Origin: JADGQN01 sp035315185
GTDB taxonomy: Bacteria; Desulfobacterota; Syntrophorhabdia; Syntrophorhabdales; WCHB1-27
Direction: 5' to 3'
DNA: 64,000 bases
Assembly: GCA_035315185.1 (NCBI GenBank)
Contig: DATFYE010000028.1
Location: 14,255-78,254, forward strand
Made by a program: the position numbers and the translations under genes. Below the pieces are notes generated by a model. That model searched no databases. It was not told the DNA's origin and saw nothing but the letters and a program-made list of their open reading frames with translations. Of the stretch, positions 33,209-41,884 are shown piece after piece (position 1 is the first letter of the stretch; each line of letters starts with the position of its first letter).

Positions 33209-33940
33209 CTATTTTTTTGCTTCGCAGAGAGCTACCGTAATATTGTCGTAACCTCCCGCTGACTTTGCGGCATCAATAAGCTTTTCGACCTTTTCGTTAG
33301 GACTTAAGGGAAGAGATAGTAGTTCTTGAATCTGATCGTCCTCCAGCATGTCAGTCAGCCCATCGGAACAAAGAAGAAATATGTCGCCCGGCTGGGTTGT
33401 CCCCTTGACCAAGTCTACGGGCAACGCCTCTCTTACGCCGACTGCCCTGACAATGATGTTCCGTAGGGCGTGGGTCCTGGCTTCAGCCGACGAGATAAGT
33501 CCCTCGTCTATCTGTTCCTGGATGAGTGAATGATCCTTGGTTATCTGCCTAAGCTTGCCTTGTCTCAACAGATAGGTGCGGCTATCTCCCACATGGCCGA
33601 GGGTATACTTCTCGTCGTAAAGAGCCAGCAGTTCTGCGGTGCATCCCATCCCTCGGCGCTGCCGATTCTCTATTGCCATAGTAAATATCCTGTCGTTTGC
33701 CAGCAGGAAGGCCTTTTGAACCAATGAAGAGACGATCGCATCCGATTTCGGCTCGGAGGCCAAAAAAACTTCGCGGGCGGTGTCTGCAAATATCTGGCTG
33801 GCAACCTCACCAGAGGCCGCTCCACCCATTCCGTCGGCCACCACCAGAAGCCCCAGAGTGGGCTCGACAACAAGAGAATCCTCGTTATTCGAACGTTTGA
33901 GCCCTACGTCTGACTTACCAGCGCAGTTCATCCGGAACAT
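33209..33940 (-). CDS. pppA: PP2C-family Ser/Thr protein phosphatase (PppA/Stp type)
   Basis: A 243-residue soluble phosphatase with the PP2C motifs in order: GLKRSNNEDS, VVADGMGG, GCTAELLALY, LGHVGDSRTYLL, LCSDGLTDML and GGYDNITVAL. All metal-binding Asp residues are present. It would remove phosphate from targets of the Ser/Thr kinase encoded 5 kb away. With the FHA gene 48-100 bp away in divergent orientation it forms a kinase-phosphatase-FHA set like the one that controls some type VI systems. Gene symbol by analogy. Confidence 0.92.
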   Translation of the reverse strand: MFRMNCAGKSDVGLKRSNNEDSLVVEPTLGLLVVADGMGGAASGEVASQIFADTAREVFLASEPKSDAIVSSLVQKAFLLANDRIFTMAIENRQRRGMGCTAELLALYDEKYTLGHVGDSRTYLLRQGKLRQITKDHSLIQEQIDEGLISSAEARTHALRNIIVRAVGVREALPVDLVKGTTQPGDIFLLCSDGLTDMLEDDQIQELLSLPLSPNEKVEKLIDAAKSAGGYDNITVALCEAKK

Positions 33941-34039
33941 AGCCTCATTTTACCGAATTGACGCTGAATTGAAAACAATTCTTTAGTTGTGAGCTTGACT
34001 AGGCAAAAACGCATAAGGCATAATGTACTAGCGCATAGC

Positions 34040-34894
34040 ATGAAGCGGCCTCCGTCCATCACAGTCCAGCTCATCCACATCCACGGCCCCATGAAAGGGG
34101 AGATTCAAGAGTTCTCGAAAGAGACGATCTCCATGGGTCGTGATCCCTCTTCAGATCTGCAGTTGCCAAAGGAGCTTACCGTTATCTCCAGAAAGCATGC
34201 TGAAATCATACGGGAAGGCAATCAGTTCAGGCTGATCGATCGCAGCACAAACGGCACGTTTGTAAACGGGAAGAAGATTACCGAGGTCCTATTAAAAGAC
34301 GGAGACGTTTTGGAATTCGCCGATGGAGGGCCAAAGGTGAGCTTCCTGACGCAGATGAAAGAAGCGCGGGTCGAGGCGGAAACCGCTCCCCCGCCGATCA
34401 AAGAATCGAGTCCTGCAGCCGGCCCACCGCGGCCGGAGGCGCCTTCAGAGATATCCGTTCAGCCGGCTTCTGTTCCCCTCGTCATCCAGTATGGTCCTAC
34501 CATCCGCTCATTCAAAGAGTTACCGATTACCATCGGCAAGAGTGCGAAAAGCGATTTTGTGCTCGACCATTCCGGGATTTTCGATCAGCACGCACAGGTC
34601 TTCTTCAGTAGTGGTCAGTACTGGATAAAGGATCTGACGGGACAGAACATGGTCAGGCTGAACGGTCGGGCAATACCTTTTCAAATCGCGCTCACGCTCT
34701 ACGACAATGTTGCCTTGAGTCCTCATGGGCCTGTCTTCCGGTTTCTGGGAGAAGGGCGTATGGCCGAAGTCAATGAACCTGCTGCCGAGGAATCTCCATC
34801 GACGCACGAAAAGGCCGACGCCAAGGAGATGAGAGAAATTGCGGGTGAGAAAGCTCCAAGAGGCGTGATCTCGAAGATAAAAAAACTATTTTGA
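34040..34894 (+). CDS. Protein with two FHA domains
   Basis: A 284-residue protein. The N-terminal FHA domain is canonical (ISMGRDPSSDLQLP, VISRKHAEI, DRSTNGTFVNGKKI) and should bind phosphothreonine peptides. A Pro/Ala/Glu linker follows. The second FHA domain is diverged (ITIGKSAKSDFVLD, FDQHAQVFF, MVRLNGRAI) and lacks the usual Arg and Ser. No ribosome site is clear: ATG 34040 gives the natural domain start, while an upstream GTG at 33989 would add 17 residues. Likely reader of the nearby kinase. Its 3' end overlaps the convergent neighbour by 9 bp. Confidence 0.88.
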   Translation: MKRPPSITVQLIHIHGPMKGEIQEFSKETISMGRDPSSDLQLPKELTVISRKHAEIIREGNQFRLIDRSTNGTFVNGKKITEVLLKDGDVLEFADGGPKVSFLTQMKEARVEAETAPPPIKESSPAAGPPRPEAPSEISVQPASVPLVIQYGPTIRSFKELPITIGKSAKSDFVLDHSGIFDQHAQVFFSSGQYWIKDLTGQNMVRLNGRAIPFQIALTLYDNVALSPHGPVFRFLGEGRMAEVNEPAAEESPSTHEKADAKEMREIAGEKAPRGVISKIKKLF

Positions 34895-35725
34895 TCCCAT
34901 GCTGAAGAGCAGACTGCGCGCCTTTTCGATATCTTTCTTTGCGTTCGGGTGCTCCGGATAGAGGCGCAGCGTCTTTTCCCATTCTCTGATAGCGCCCTGC
35001 AAATCCTCAGCGAGAAAATAGTTTACCCCTTTTCTGTAGTGTTCCTCCGCGCGCGCCTTATCATAGGCCTTCGGAGGAGAAGCGGTTCTGGGTTTGTTCT
35101 CTCTTTTTGTTTCCAGCCTAACTTCGCGTTTTGGCTCTGCTTCCAGAATCGGAAGTTTCAAGACCATCCCCGGTTCTAACTGATCGTTGCCGGTGAGATC
35201 ATTAAAGTAGGCGACGAGGAAGTCTCTTTTTGAATCGCCGTAGATTCTTTTTGCAATGCCACTTATTGTATCACCCTGCCTGATTTCGTAGGACGCGTAA
35301 TCGGGCTCTATAGTTTTTGTTTTCAGGTACTCCAGCGCCGCAAGATTCTCGGGGTCGTACGCGAGGACCAGCAGGAACTCTTTGCGAGCTGCCGGAAGCG
35401 AACTATTATTGAGGTAATCCAGACCCTTTTGGAAGTGGCTGTCCGCCACGTTCCGTATGCGTTTCTGGAGCTGCTCTATCTTTTCCAGACCCTCCGGATC
35501 ATCAGGTCTGAAGCTGCCTACAATCTTCCACGCGAACAACGCCTGCTGTAACTCTCCCTTCTTCTCGTATGCAAGGGCGCGCGTGCGGTATGTGTCAGGG
35601 AATACCTGGAAAGGGTCCTCCTGCCGCCCCAGAGGCTCCACAAGGACGACGGGCGGACGCGTCGTCGTGCAGCCAATGAGCAGCGGTACGAGGAGAACGA
35701 AGGCGGCCAGGAGTTTTAATCTCAT
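34886..35725 (-). CDS. Lipoprotein with TPR and LysM regions
   Basis: A 279-residue lipoprotein: signal LKLLAAFVLLVPLLIGC with lipobox LIGC. TPR-like helices follow (RTRALAYEKKGELQQALFAW, HFQKGLDYLNNSSLPAARKE), then a LysM domain (YEIRQGDTISGIAKRIYGDS through LEPGMVLKLP) and a C-terminal TPR (EEHYRKGVNYFLAEDLQGAI). It probably binds peptidoglycan glycan chains at the outer membrane. The ATG overlaps the deacetylase stop by 4 bp. Last gene of the kinase-headed series. Confidence 0.85.
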   Translation of the reverse strand: MRLKLLAAFVLLVPLLIGCTTTRPPVVLVEPLGRQEDPFQVFPDTYRTRALAYEKKGELQQALFAWKIVGSFRPDDPEGLEKIEQLQKRIRNVADSHFQKGLDYLNNSSLPAARKEFLLVLAYDPENLAALEYLKTKTIEPDYASYEIRQGDTISGIAKRIYGDSKRDFLVAYFNDLTGNDQLEPGMVLKLPILEAEPKREVRLETKRENKPRTASPPKAYDKARAEEHYRKGVNYFLAEDLQGAIREWEKTLRLYPEHPNAKKDIEKARSLLFSMGSK

Positions 35726-36750
35726 TTGAGCGCTTTGCTGTCGAAGGTGTTTAAATTGCTTTCAAAGTCCTTCAGATCGAAGGTACCATAAATCATAGAC
35801 CGATTAACCCGATAGGGGTGAACAAAAAATGGGTTGCCGCTCCTCTCCACGGTGAAGGCTCCCCGGTAGCCGAGCTTCATGAGCAGGCTGATGACGAGGT
35901 GATTCGTTTCACCGTAAGGATAGGCCAGATATTTCACGTCCGAGTTCACGCGCTGTTTAATGATTCTGGTTGATTCGATCAAGTCCTTTTTTATTGCTTC
36001 AAAGTAGTCCTTAAATGTCTCATCACCGATTCTCCGGTCCAGATACCGGTGTGTTTTGGTATGGCATTGGATGCTGATGCCGTTCTTTGCCATCTCCTTC
36101 AGAAGACCCCAGTCGAGGGTCTTGCTCCCCTGGATAATAAAATCGGTGTAGATAAAAAATGTGGCAGGGTACTCATATTTTTTCAGGATCGGGAAAGCTA
36201 TCTCATAGACCGAGCGCCACCCGTCATCGATGGTGATGAGCACTGACCTCTCCGGAATCTGCTTCTTGAACTCGAGAAAATCGAAAAACTCATCCATGGT
36301 AATGACCCGGAATCCGTGCTGTTTTAAGAACCTCATCTGATCATCGAAGGCTTTTTCACTGACCGTCGTTAAATCGCTCTTATCCTTTGAGAATTTATGA
36401 TACGAGAGGACCGAGACCGTTTGATATCCTTTGGGAGTTAACCCCCCCTTCTCAAAAGCAGTGAAAGGGATTATCAGAGGCTGTCCGGGACTCAGGGAGT
36501 TAACATCGTTAAAGTCCTTGATTACCCAGTCCTTGGACGCATTGCCCAGGTACTTCGCTGCAAGGGATGAGAAGGTATCACCGGGTTGTGTAATCACTGC
36601 TGCGAATTCAGGAAATAACCTGGCATTCTTAGGCTCCGCGGAGACCTGTGGGGCCTCCATCGTGAGCGTCTGTGGCGGTGGATGCTGCGGGAGTTGAGCA
36701 CAGCCCGCCACGAGCAATGCTACGATGACGATGCGCAATAATGGGAACAT
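35722..36750 (-). CDS. Lipoprotein polysaccharide deacetylase with LysM domain
   Basis: A ~342-residue lipoprotein (lipobox LVAGC). It has a LysM-like domain (ITQPGDTFSSLAAKYLGNAS) and a NodB-type CE4 deacetylase domain: LITIDDGWRSVYE carries the catalytic/metal Asp pair, SIQCHTKTHRYL the metal His residues, and YLAYPYGETN the third motif. It should deacetylate an N-acetylated surface or wall polysaccharide in the periplasm. The start is ATG 36750, or TTG 36762. It sits between the cyclase-like gene and the TPR-LysM lipoprotein. Confidence 0.88.
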   Translation of the reverse strand: MFPLLRIVIVALLVAGCAQLPQHPPPQTLTMEAPQVSAEPKNARLFPEFAAVITQPGDTFSSLAAKYLGNASKDWVIKDFNDVNSLSPGQPLIIPFTAFEKGGLTPKGYQTVSVLSYHKFSKDKSDLTTVSEKAFDDQMRFLKQHGFRVITMDEFFDFLEFKKQIPERSVLITIDDGWRSVYEIAFPILKKYEYPATFFIYTDFIIQGSKTLDWGLLKEMAKNGISIQCHTKTHRYLDRRIGDETFKDYFEAIKKDLIESTRIIKQRVNSDVKYLAYPYGETNHLVISLLMKLGYRGAFTVERSGNPFFVHPYRVNRSMIYGTFDLKDFESNLNTFDSKALK

Positions 36751-36779
36751 GGAAGGGGACAAACGGAGTAGCGGGGATT

Positions 36780-38153
36780 TCAGCGGGAAAGTCCCCGACT
36801 ATAGTCCTTTCTTTCGATGAGCTTGATAAGACGGAAGTTTTCCCAGGCCTCTGTTCTTTGGGCCATTTCGCGCGGGGCGAGAGGCTCAACAGATACATTC
36901 TGTTCCACTGACTGATATACATCCTTACTCATGATGATCTCTCCGGGTCCTGCCATCACGTTGAGCGAATAGGCAACTTTAAAGCTCTCGCCAATAAACG
37001 TAAATGCCTTTTTCTCCTCAGTTCCGATGTGACCGGAGAGTACGACTCCTGAGCTTATGCCAATGCCGACCTTCGAAAGAAGGGGGTTGCCGTTGCCGGC
37101 TGCATTCTGCAATGCCTCCTGGATGGCGACAGCGGCGCTGACCGCCCTTTCGCTGTGATCTGCCCAGAGAGGCGTATTCCCAAAGACTGCAATCACAGCA
37201 TCACCTATGAACTTGTCGACGTAACCCCCATATGCGACTATGCAATCCGTGGCCACGGAAAGATATTGGTTCAGATCATCCAGGACCTCCTGGGGGTCTC
37301 TGGCTTCGGTGTAAGCCTTGAATCCTTTGATGCCCGCAAAAAGGACCGTCACCTGAGTTCTCGTTATTTCTTCCCTGTAAGGATTCAAGAGGTTGGCAGG
37401 TTCGCCCTCCACCAGATCGGACGTGCAGGGCACACCATTCTTTCCGCCGGCTTGCGACTCACAGGGTTGTTCCGATGCGAGTTGTAGTGCTTCGCCTTCT
37501 GCAGTCAATTCACGTTTTAGCGGCATGCACAGAAAAAAAGCGGCACCCACCAAGAGCATCAATAGGGCTATTCCGAGATAAAACATAGAGCGTACTGAGG
37601 CAGATATCTGCTTGTTAATCTCGCCGTTGATCACATTTCGAGAGATCGCCAGGTAAACGGATCCAAGATTTTTCTTGGTGAACATGACAGGCCTTGAAAG
37701 CTCGAGGACTCGTTCGCCCGTCGGGAGGATGTAGGTTGCAGTGCTGATATCCGCGTCCCGGCTCCTTTTCCCGCCATTCAGAGATTCTTCAAATATCTTT
37801 CCAATCTTGGCCGGGTCTGTGTGAGCACGTATGACATTTTTCTGATCAACAATAGCTACGTAGAGAAGACCGCTGATTGAAGAAGTAGCCTCTTTCAGGA
37901 GCGTGTTCAGGGTGAGCACATCATTCTGAGCGAGCGGCACCGCAGCGTTATTCACAAACTGGCTGAGCGTGATCCTTACCGATCTCATTTTCTCCTGATA
38001 GAGCAGGCTTTGTTGCTGTCTCGTTATGAGGAGATTCGAAATCAGAAAGGAGAAGACAAATGCGGCGATGGTGAGAATGGAGAACGTCCATACAACACGG
38101 TAGAGTCGTTTCTTTCGGTATTCGTGTGCTCGCAGGTTGCTAGCAAGCCCCAT
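36780..38153 (-). CDS. Membrane-bound class III adenylate/guanylate cyclase homologue, probably catalytically degenerate
   Basis: A 457-residue protein: membrane helix (~20-43), extracytoplasmic sensor of ~140 residues, second helix (~188-212), linker, and a class III cyclase domain from about 265. The fold motifs are present (VTVLFAGIKGFK, DKFIGDAVIAVFG, VGIGISSGVVLSGHIG). The first metal Asp is replaced by Gly (FAGI, residue 274). In the transition-state helix (IGESFKVAYSL) the usual Asn and Arg are Lys and Ser. The second metal Asp (GDAV) is kept. Catalysis is therefore unlikely. It may be a nucleotide or partner sensor. Start ATG 38153 has AAGGA at proper distance. Confidence 0.85.
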   Translation of the reverse strand: MGLASNLRAHEYRKKRLYRVVWTFSILTIAAFVFSFLISNLLITRQQQSLLYQEKMRSVRITLSQFVNNAAVPLAQNDVLTLNTLLKEATSSISGLLYVAIVDQKNVIRAHTDPAKIGKIFEESLNGGKRSRDADISTATYILPTGERVLELSRPVMFTKKNLGSVYLAISRNVINGEINKQISASVRSMFYLGIALLMLLVGAAFFLCMPLKRELTAEGEALQLASEQPCESQAGGKNGVPCTSDLVEGEPANLLNPYREEITRTQVTVLFAGIKGFKAYTEARDPQEVLDDLNQYLSVATDCIVAYGGYVDKFIGDAVIAVFGNTPLWADHSERAVSAAVAIQEALQNAAGNGNPLLSKVGIGISSGVVLSGHIGTEEKKAFTFIGESFKVAYSLNVMAGPGEIIMSKDVYQSVEQNVSVEPLAPREMAQRTEAWENFRLIKLIERKDYSRGLSR

Positions 38154-38215
38154 GCTCACGGTTCCTTATAAACGCTTATCCGCTGCCGGATTACGGGCAA
38201 TTACCTTGCGGGAAA

Positions 38216-38734
38216 CTATTTTGGGCCAAAAAGTGTTGGCTCGTCCCCACCACTGGTGGACGGGCTGGGAGCCGGCGCCGGCCGCACGGGTTCCTTTCTT
38301 GTCGGTTTGCTATAAAAACTGTCCACATACTCTTTTGGCATAGGTGCTTTGGTTTTCATCATGGATTGAGGTATGCGAATTTTATTGCCGTCGAATATGC
38401 GATTTGGATTGATGTCAGGGTTATGCTCCTTTAGAACCTTCCAGTTCTGGATGTCGCCCGTGTACCATCCTGCTATGATTGAGACCGACTCACCCTTAAA
38501 TTTTACCGTATGGATAAAATACTGGGTATCGGGAGACGGCTTTGAGGTCCCGGTTACAGCCCCAGGGGTAAGTGGTGGTGCCTGCGGCGGCGCTGAAGTT
38601 GCCGATGCAGACGGTGTGGGTGGCGGCGCAGATTTTTCAGCTTTATCCCCTGTCGATGCGCAACCAGCCAACATTACCATCACAACAAGTCCGATGATTG
38701 TTATAAAGACTTTCTTCTTAGGTGCAGTTTTCAT
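38216..38734 (-). CDS. LysM-like lipoprotein
   Basis: A 172-residue lipoprotein (lipobox MLAGC) with a Pro/Ala/Ser-rich linker and a LysM-like domain (HTVKFKGESVSIIAGWYTGD, WKVLKEHNPDINPNRIFDGN, KIRIPQSMM). The C-terminal tail is Pro-rich. The ATG overlaps the kinase stop by 4 bp, so its synthesis is tied to the kinase. A wall-binding partner or a periplasmic anchor is likely. Confidence 0.85.
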   Translation of the reverse strand: MKTAPKKKVFITIIGLVVMVMLAGCASTGDKAEKSAPPPTPSASATSAPPQAPPLTPGAVTGTSKPSPDTQYFIHTVKFKGESVSIIAGWYTGDIQNWKVLKEHNPDINPNRIFDGNKIRIPQSMMKTKAPMPKEYVDSFYSKPTRKEPVRPAPAPSPSTSGGDEPTLFGPK

Positions 38735-40533
38735 TTGTTCTTCCTAGAGGATGCTTTCAGCTTGTCAAGGTGTTCCTTGGCAAGTGTATTTTGCGGGTTT
38801 ACCGCCACGGCTTTTTCGAGGTTTGCCATGCTCTCTTTCCTCTTGCCCTGTTTCTCCTGAACCATAGCGAGATTGAAAAAAGCTTCGTCCAGGTAGGTTG
38901 GAGAGAGCGTTACCACCCGACTGTACATCTCTTCCGCCTTTGCATACTCCTTGTTCACCGCATAGGCATAACCAAGATTAAAATAGATGTCCGGGAAGTT
39001 AGGGTCGATTTCCGCGACCTTCTGGTAGGTTTCAAGTGCTTTAGGGTACTCTTTCAGTTTCACATACACGAGGCCCAGTTGAAAATAACCTTGCGCTTCT
39101 TTGGGATCCAGCTTGACCGACTCAAGAAGCAATGATTTGGCCTTCTGAGGGTCGGCTTGCACGAGCGTCGAAGCCTGGCCTCGCAGTGCCTTTGCTTTTG
39201 CAGTAGGGTCCCCTTCCTGCTCAGGCTTTTTTGCCGGTTCCGCTGGGGCCGCTTTTTCCGAAGGTGCCCTGCTTGCAGGAGCAGTGGTAGAGGGCGGAGC
39301 AGTAACAACGGGAGTCTCCTTCTTCGGAGGTGAGACTGGCGTTTCGCTCTGCCGCAAGCCGAACACGAGACCGATGATGAGAACGACCGCCGCAACAGCC
39401 GCATACAGAGGCCACAGTCTCTTAGCCGGTTTCTTCTTGGGCGCTCCAGGCTCTACGGGGGCGTGTTCGGTCTCACTCACTTCAGCGGGTTTGAGATCCG
39501 GTTTCTCGGGCTCCGGTTTGTGCTCGGGTTTGGGTTTCGGCTCCGGCTCTTCAGCCCTTGTGATGCCGCTTACTTCACGTATCACCTGATCCTCGGCCAC
39601 GATCTCGTCCTGGAAGAGCGCCTTCATGTATTGGGCCAATCCGCCGGCGGTTGGCCGCAACGAAAGCTCGACCATGCACTCTTCCAGATCCCCAAGCATC
39701 TCACCGCAGGATTGGTAACGCTGATCCGGTTCCTTTGCGAGGGCGCGCTTCAGAATCGTGAAGACTTTAGCGGGAAGCCCGGGCATGACCGATTCAGGCG
39801 GCTCAAACTCTGCTTCGCGCACCTTCGCGAGGATCTGCATGGTGCTGTCACCTGTGAACATCCGATTTCCCGTGACCAGTTCATAGAGAAGTATGCCTGT
39901 GGAAAAAATGTCAGAACGCCGATCAATGAATTTCCCCGCAGCCTGTTCGGGAGACATGTAGGCCACTTTTCCCTTTATCATGCCGTACTGCGTTATAGTA
40001 CTCTGGCTGGCAGCCTTGGCAATGCCGAAATCAAGGATCTTCACGTCACCCTCGTACGTCACAAAAATATTCTGAGGGCTGATATCTCTGTGTATGATGT
40101 TGAGAGCCTTCCCCTGAAAATCCTTCAGCTTGTGCGCATAATCGAGACCGGAGCATACCCTGGAAATGATATAGAGCGCATACTCCAGGCTGACCGGCAG
40201 ATTCTTTTCCTTCGATTTGGTTGCGATGCCTCTCAGGTCCTTGCCAAAGAGGTACTCCATGGAAATGAAATAAGACTCCTCCATGCTCCCGAAGTCATAG
40301 ATCTGGACGATGTTCTGATGATTCAGCAGTGCGGCAAGCTTCGCCTCATCGATGAAGGAGCTCACCAGTTCGTGTTCCTTGGCAAGGTGAGGCAGGATCA
40401 TCTTGATGGCGATGAGCTTCTCGAAGCCTTGAACACCGAGTATTTTGGCCCTGTAAAGCTGGGCCATGCCTCCCGTGGCAAGCCTCTCAACCAGAATGTA
40501 CTTTCCAAAACGTGCAGGCTGGAACTCAGGCAT
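38731..40533 (-). CDS. Transmembrane Ser/Thr protein kinase with extracytoplasmic TPRs
   Basis: A 600-residue protein. The kinase domain (~8-280) has the glycine loop LATGGMAQLYRA, catalytic Lys44 (IAIKMIL), HRDISPQN at 148-155, DFG at 168-170 and the APE-type motif SPEQA. A Pro/Glu linker precedes one membrane helix (LYAAVAAVVLIIGLVFGL, ~378-395). Beyond it are a Pro/Ala stretch and about four TPR units (AQGYFQLGLVYVKLKEYPKA, PDIYFNLGYAYAVNKEYAKA). It probably senses the periplasm through the TPRs and phosphorylates Thr on cytoplasmic targets, read by the FHA protein. A consensus promoter lies ~55 bp upstream. Confidence 0.93.
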   Translation of the reverse strand: MPEFQPARFGKYILVERLATGGMAQLYRAKILGVQGFEKLIAIKMILPHLAKEHELVSSFIDEAKLAALLNHQNIVQIYDFGSMEESYFISMEYLFGKDLRGIATKSKEKNLPVSLEYALYIISRVCSGLDYAHKLKDFQGKALNIIHRDISPQNIFVTYEGDVKILDFGIAKAASQSTITQYGMIKGKVAYMSPEQAAGKFIDRRSDIFSTGILLYELVTGNRMFTGDSTMQILAKVREAEFEPPESVMPGLPAKVFTILKRALAKEPDQRYQSCGEMLGDLEECMVELSLRPTAGGLAQYMKALFQDEIVAEDQVIREVSGITRAEEPEPKPKPEHKPEPEKPDLKPAEVSETEHAPVEPGAPKKKPAKRLWPLYAAVAAVVLIIGLVFGLRQSETPVSPPKKETPVVTAPPSTTAPASRAPSEKAAPAEPAKKPEQEGDPTAKAKALRGQASTLVQADPQKAKSLLLESVKLDPKEAQGYFQLGLVYVKLKEYPKALETYQKVAEIDPNFPDIYFNLGYAYAVNKEYAKAEEMYSRVVTLSPTYLDEAFFNLAMVQEKQGKRKESMANLEKAVAVNPQNTLAKEHLDKLKASSRKNK

Positions 40534-40586
40534 ATGGGCGGACCCCCGGCCGTGAGGTTAGAAGAGCATAAAAAGTTGGTGCTACA

Positions 40587-40615
40587 ATTATAGTTGTCGT
40601 CTTTTGCCCTGTCAA
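40587..40615 (-). promoter_or_regulatory. Perfect-consensus sigma-70 promoter of the kinase operon
   Basis: On the minus strand TTGACA (40610-40615) and TATAAT (40587-40592) are exact consensus hexamers with a 17-bp spacer, ending 54 bp before the kinase start codon. It should drive kinase, LysM lipoprotein, cyclase homologue, deacetylase and TPR-LysM genes. Confidence 0.8.
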
Positions 40616-40741
40616 ACTTAATTCAGGAGTTCCCCGCGCCTAAGCCCGGTTCTCCCTAATTGTACGTTCAAAAAAACAGCGCGCTTCTCAACTTTTGATC
40701 AGTCTTTTGATGATAGTTCAGGCGTTCGGTGGATCAATCTC

Positions 40742-41095
40742 TTACTTTTTCAACAAGATCGGGATGGAAAGACCTGTCTGCTCGGCAGTGACTATCCAGT
40801 ACTGACGCCATGCGGCGGCCGAGAGTAGCCATATGGGTTGGCTACCGATGTTCTGCTCCTTGGCAGCTAAGGCATCGGAATCCGGTACTACGCTTATCTC
40901 CAACCGAACCTTGGAACAGACAATCTTTTCATCTTTATCCGTGGGCATTGCACCTGTGAGGCGTAACGGTAGAGCCAGCTGCACCTTGTTTTCAACGGAT
41001 TCCATCGGACGCAGACGACGGGCATAGGCTCTCGGAGGCACGGCACGTGTTACCGTGGGATCCAATGGTTGTAACGCTGCCCGCAGTTGACGCAT
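40742..41095 (-). CDS. Hypothetical protein, shortened paralogue of the preceding gene
   Basis: A 117-residue protein, not recognised. The segment LRPMESVENKVQLALPLRL and the end TGLSIPILLKK look like the second half of the upstream gene's product (LRAGSSFEERVHIPLPIRE and IRMDIPVLTFD). This suggests a tandem duplication in which this copy lost its signal peptide and N-terminal half. It begins 6 bp after that gene's stop. It may be a remnant or a cytoplasmic variant. No ribosome site is clear. Confidence 0.55.
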   Translation of the reverse strand: MRQLRAALQPLDPTVTRAVPPRAYARRLRPMESVENKVQLALPLRLTGAMPTDKDEKIVCSKVRLEISVVPDSDALAAKEQNIGSQPIWLLSAAAWRQYWIVTAEQTGLSIPILLKK

Positions 41096-41101
41096 GTTCG
41101 C

Positions 41102-41884
41102 TCATGGATGCGAATCAAAGGTCAGGACGGGTATATCCATCCGGATGCGGTCGCTTTCCAACAGTCCAAATTCCGGCCAGGCATCAGGCGGGGTGCGAGG
41201 AAATACCACTTCGGTGCCGTGAATATTTTTGATTTCCTCGTCGGTTCCCGGCTTCCGCCAATAGTAGCCCAAGGTAAAATAAACATATTTGAACAGCCGC
41301 ACTTTGAGCTCCTCTTCGGACTTAGGCTTCGGCACTATATATTGCTGCCATTCCCTTATCGGAAGGGGAATGTGAACCCTTTCCTCAAAGCTGGATCCCG
41401 CGCGAAGCGGTGTCACGTAAGGCGCTACGGGTGTGGCTGAGCGTACTCCAATGGGAAGGTCAGCCAGTTTCTTGTTCAGCCACACCGTTTCGTTTTTGGC
41501 GTCGAGATGAATATAGATTATATCGGCGGTCATTTGTCGTACAGGCGCAGTCCGGTAAAGGCGATTAAGCAAATAGGCATCCCGCTTTGTCGGATTGGTC
41601 ACCTTGTAATGAAGCACGAGGTGCTCTTGAGTGATTTGAAAATGAGTTTCCAATGTTAATGATGTGTCCATGGAAGATTGTCCTCCTGTCTTGGCTTCTT
41701 TCGGGCTCGCTATTTGTGTCGTGTCGCCCTGACTGCTACTGAGATAGCTTTTGGTAGGACTCGAGCTATCAGCCTGTTTAATCCCTGAGTTAGGCGTGGG
41801 CGTGGTGTGGCCAATACCGACCTGACAGAATAGACATGAAGAAAAAAACATCATAAGTCCGAGAAGGAGGCCATGTCTTACCAC
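41102..41884 (-). CDS. Exported hypothetical protein, candidate immunity or accessory protein of the PAAR-peptidase
   Basis: A 260-residue protein, not recognised. The N-terminus is hydrophobic (HGLLLGLMMFFSSCLFC), with Cys at a possible lipobox, followed by a Ser/Thr-rich stretch and a beta-rich domain (LETHFQITQEHLVLHYKVTN, FEERVHIPLPIREWQQYIVP). The GTG start lies within the last 7 bp of the PAAR-peptidase gene, so the two are translationally coupled. Such coupling and export fit an immunity protein acting in the periplasm, which is inference. Confidence 0.65.
   Translation of the reverse strand: MVRHGLLLGLMMFFSSCLFCQVGIGHTTPTPNSGIKQADSSSPTKSYLSSSQGDTTQIASPKEAKTGGQSSMDTSLTLETHFQITQEHLVLHYKVTNPTKRDAYLLNRLYRTAPVRQMTADIIYIHLDAKNETVWLNKKLADLPIGVRSATPVAPYVTPLRAGSSFEERVHIPLPIREWQQYIVPKPKSEEELKVRLFKYVYFTLGYYWRKPGTDEEIKNIHGTEVVFPRTPPDAWPEFGLLESDRIRMDIPVLTFDSHP

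Noticed and set aside
39463..40593. Long (376-residue) plus-strand frame opposite the kinase gene
   Set aside because: It mirrors a kinase domain with all motifs on the minus strand. Long antisense frames are expected in GC-biased coding DNA.
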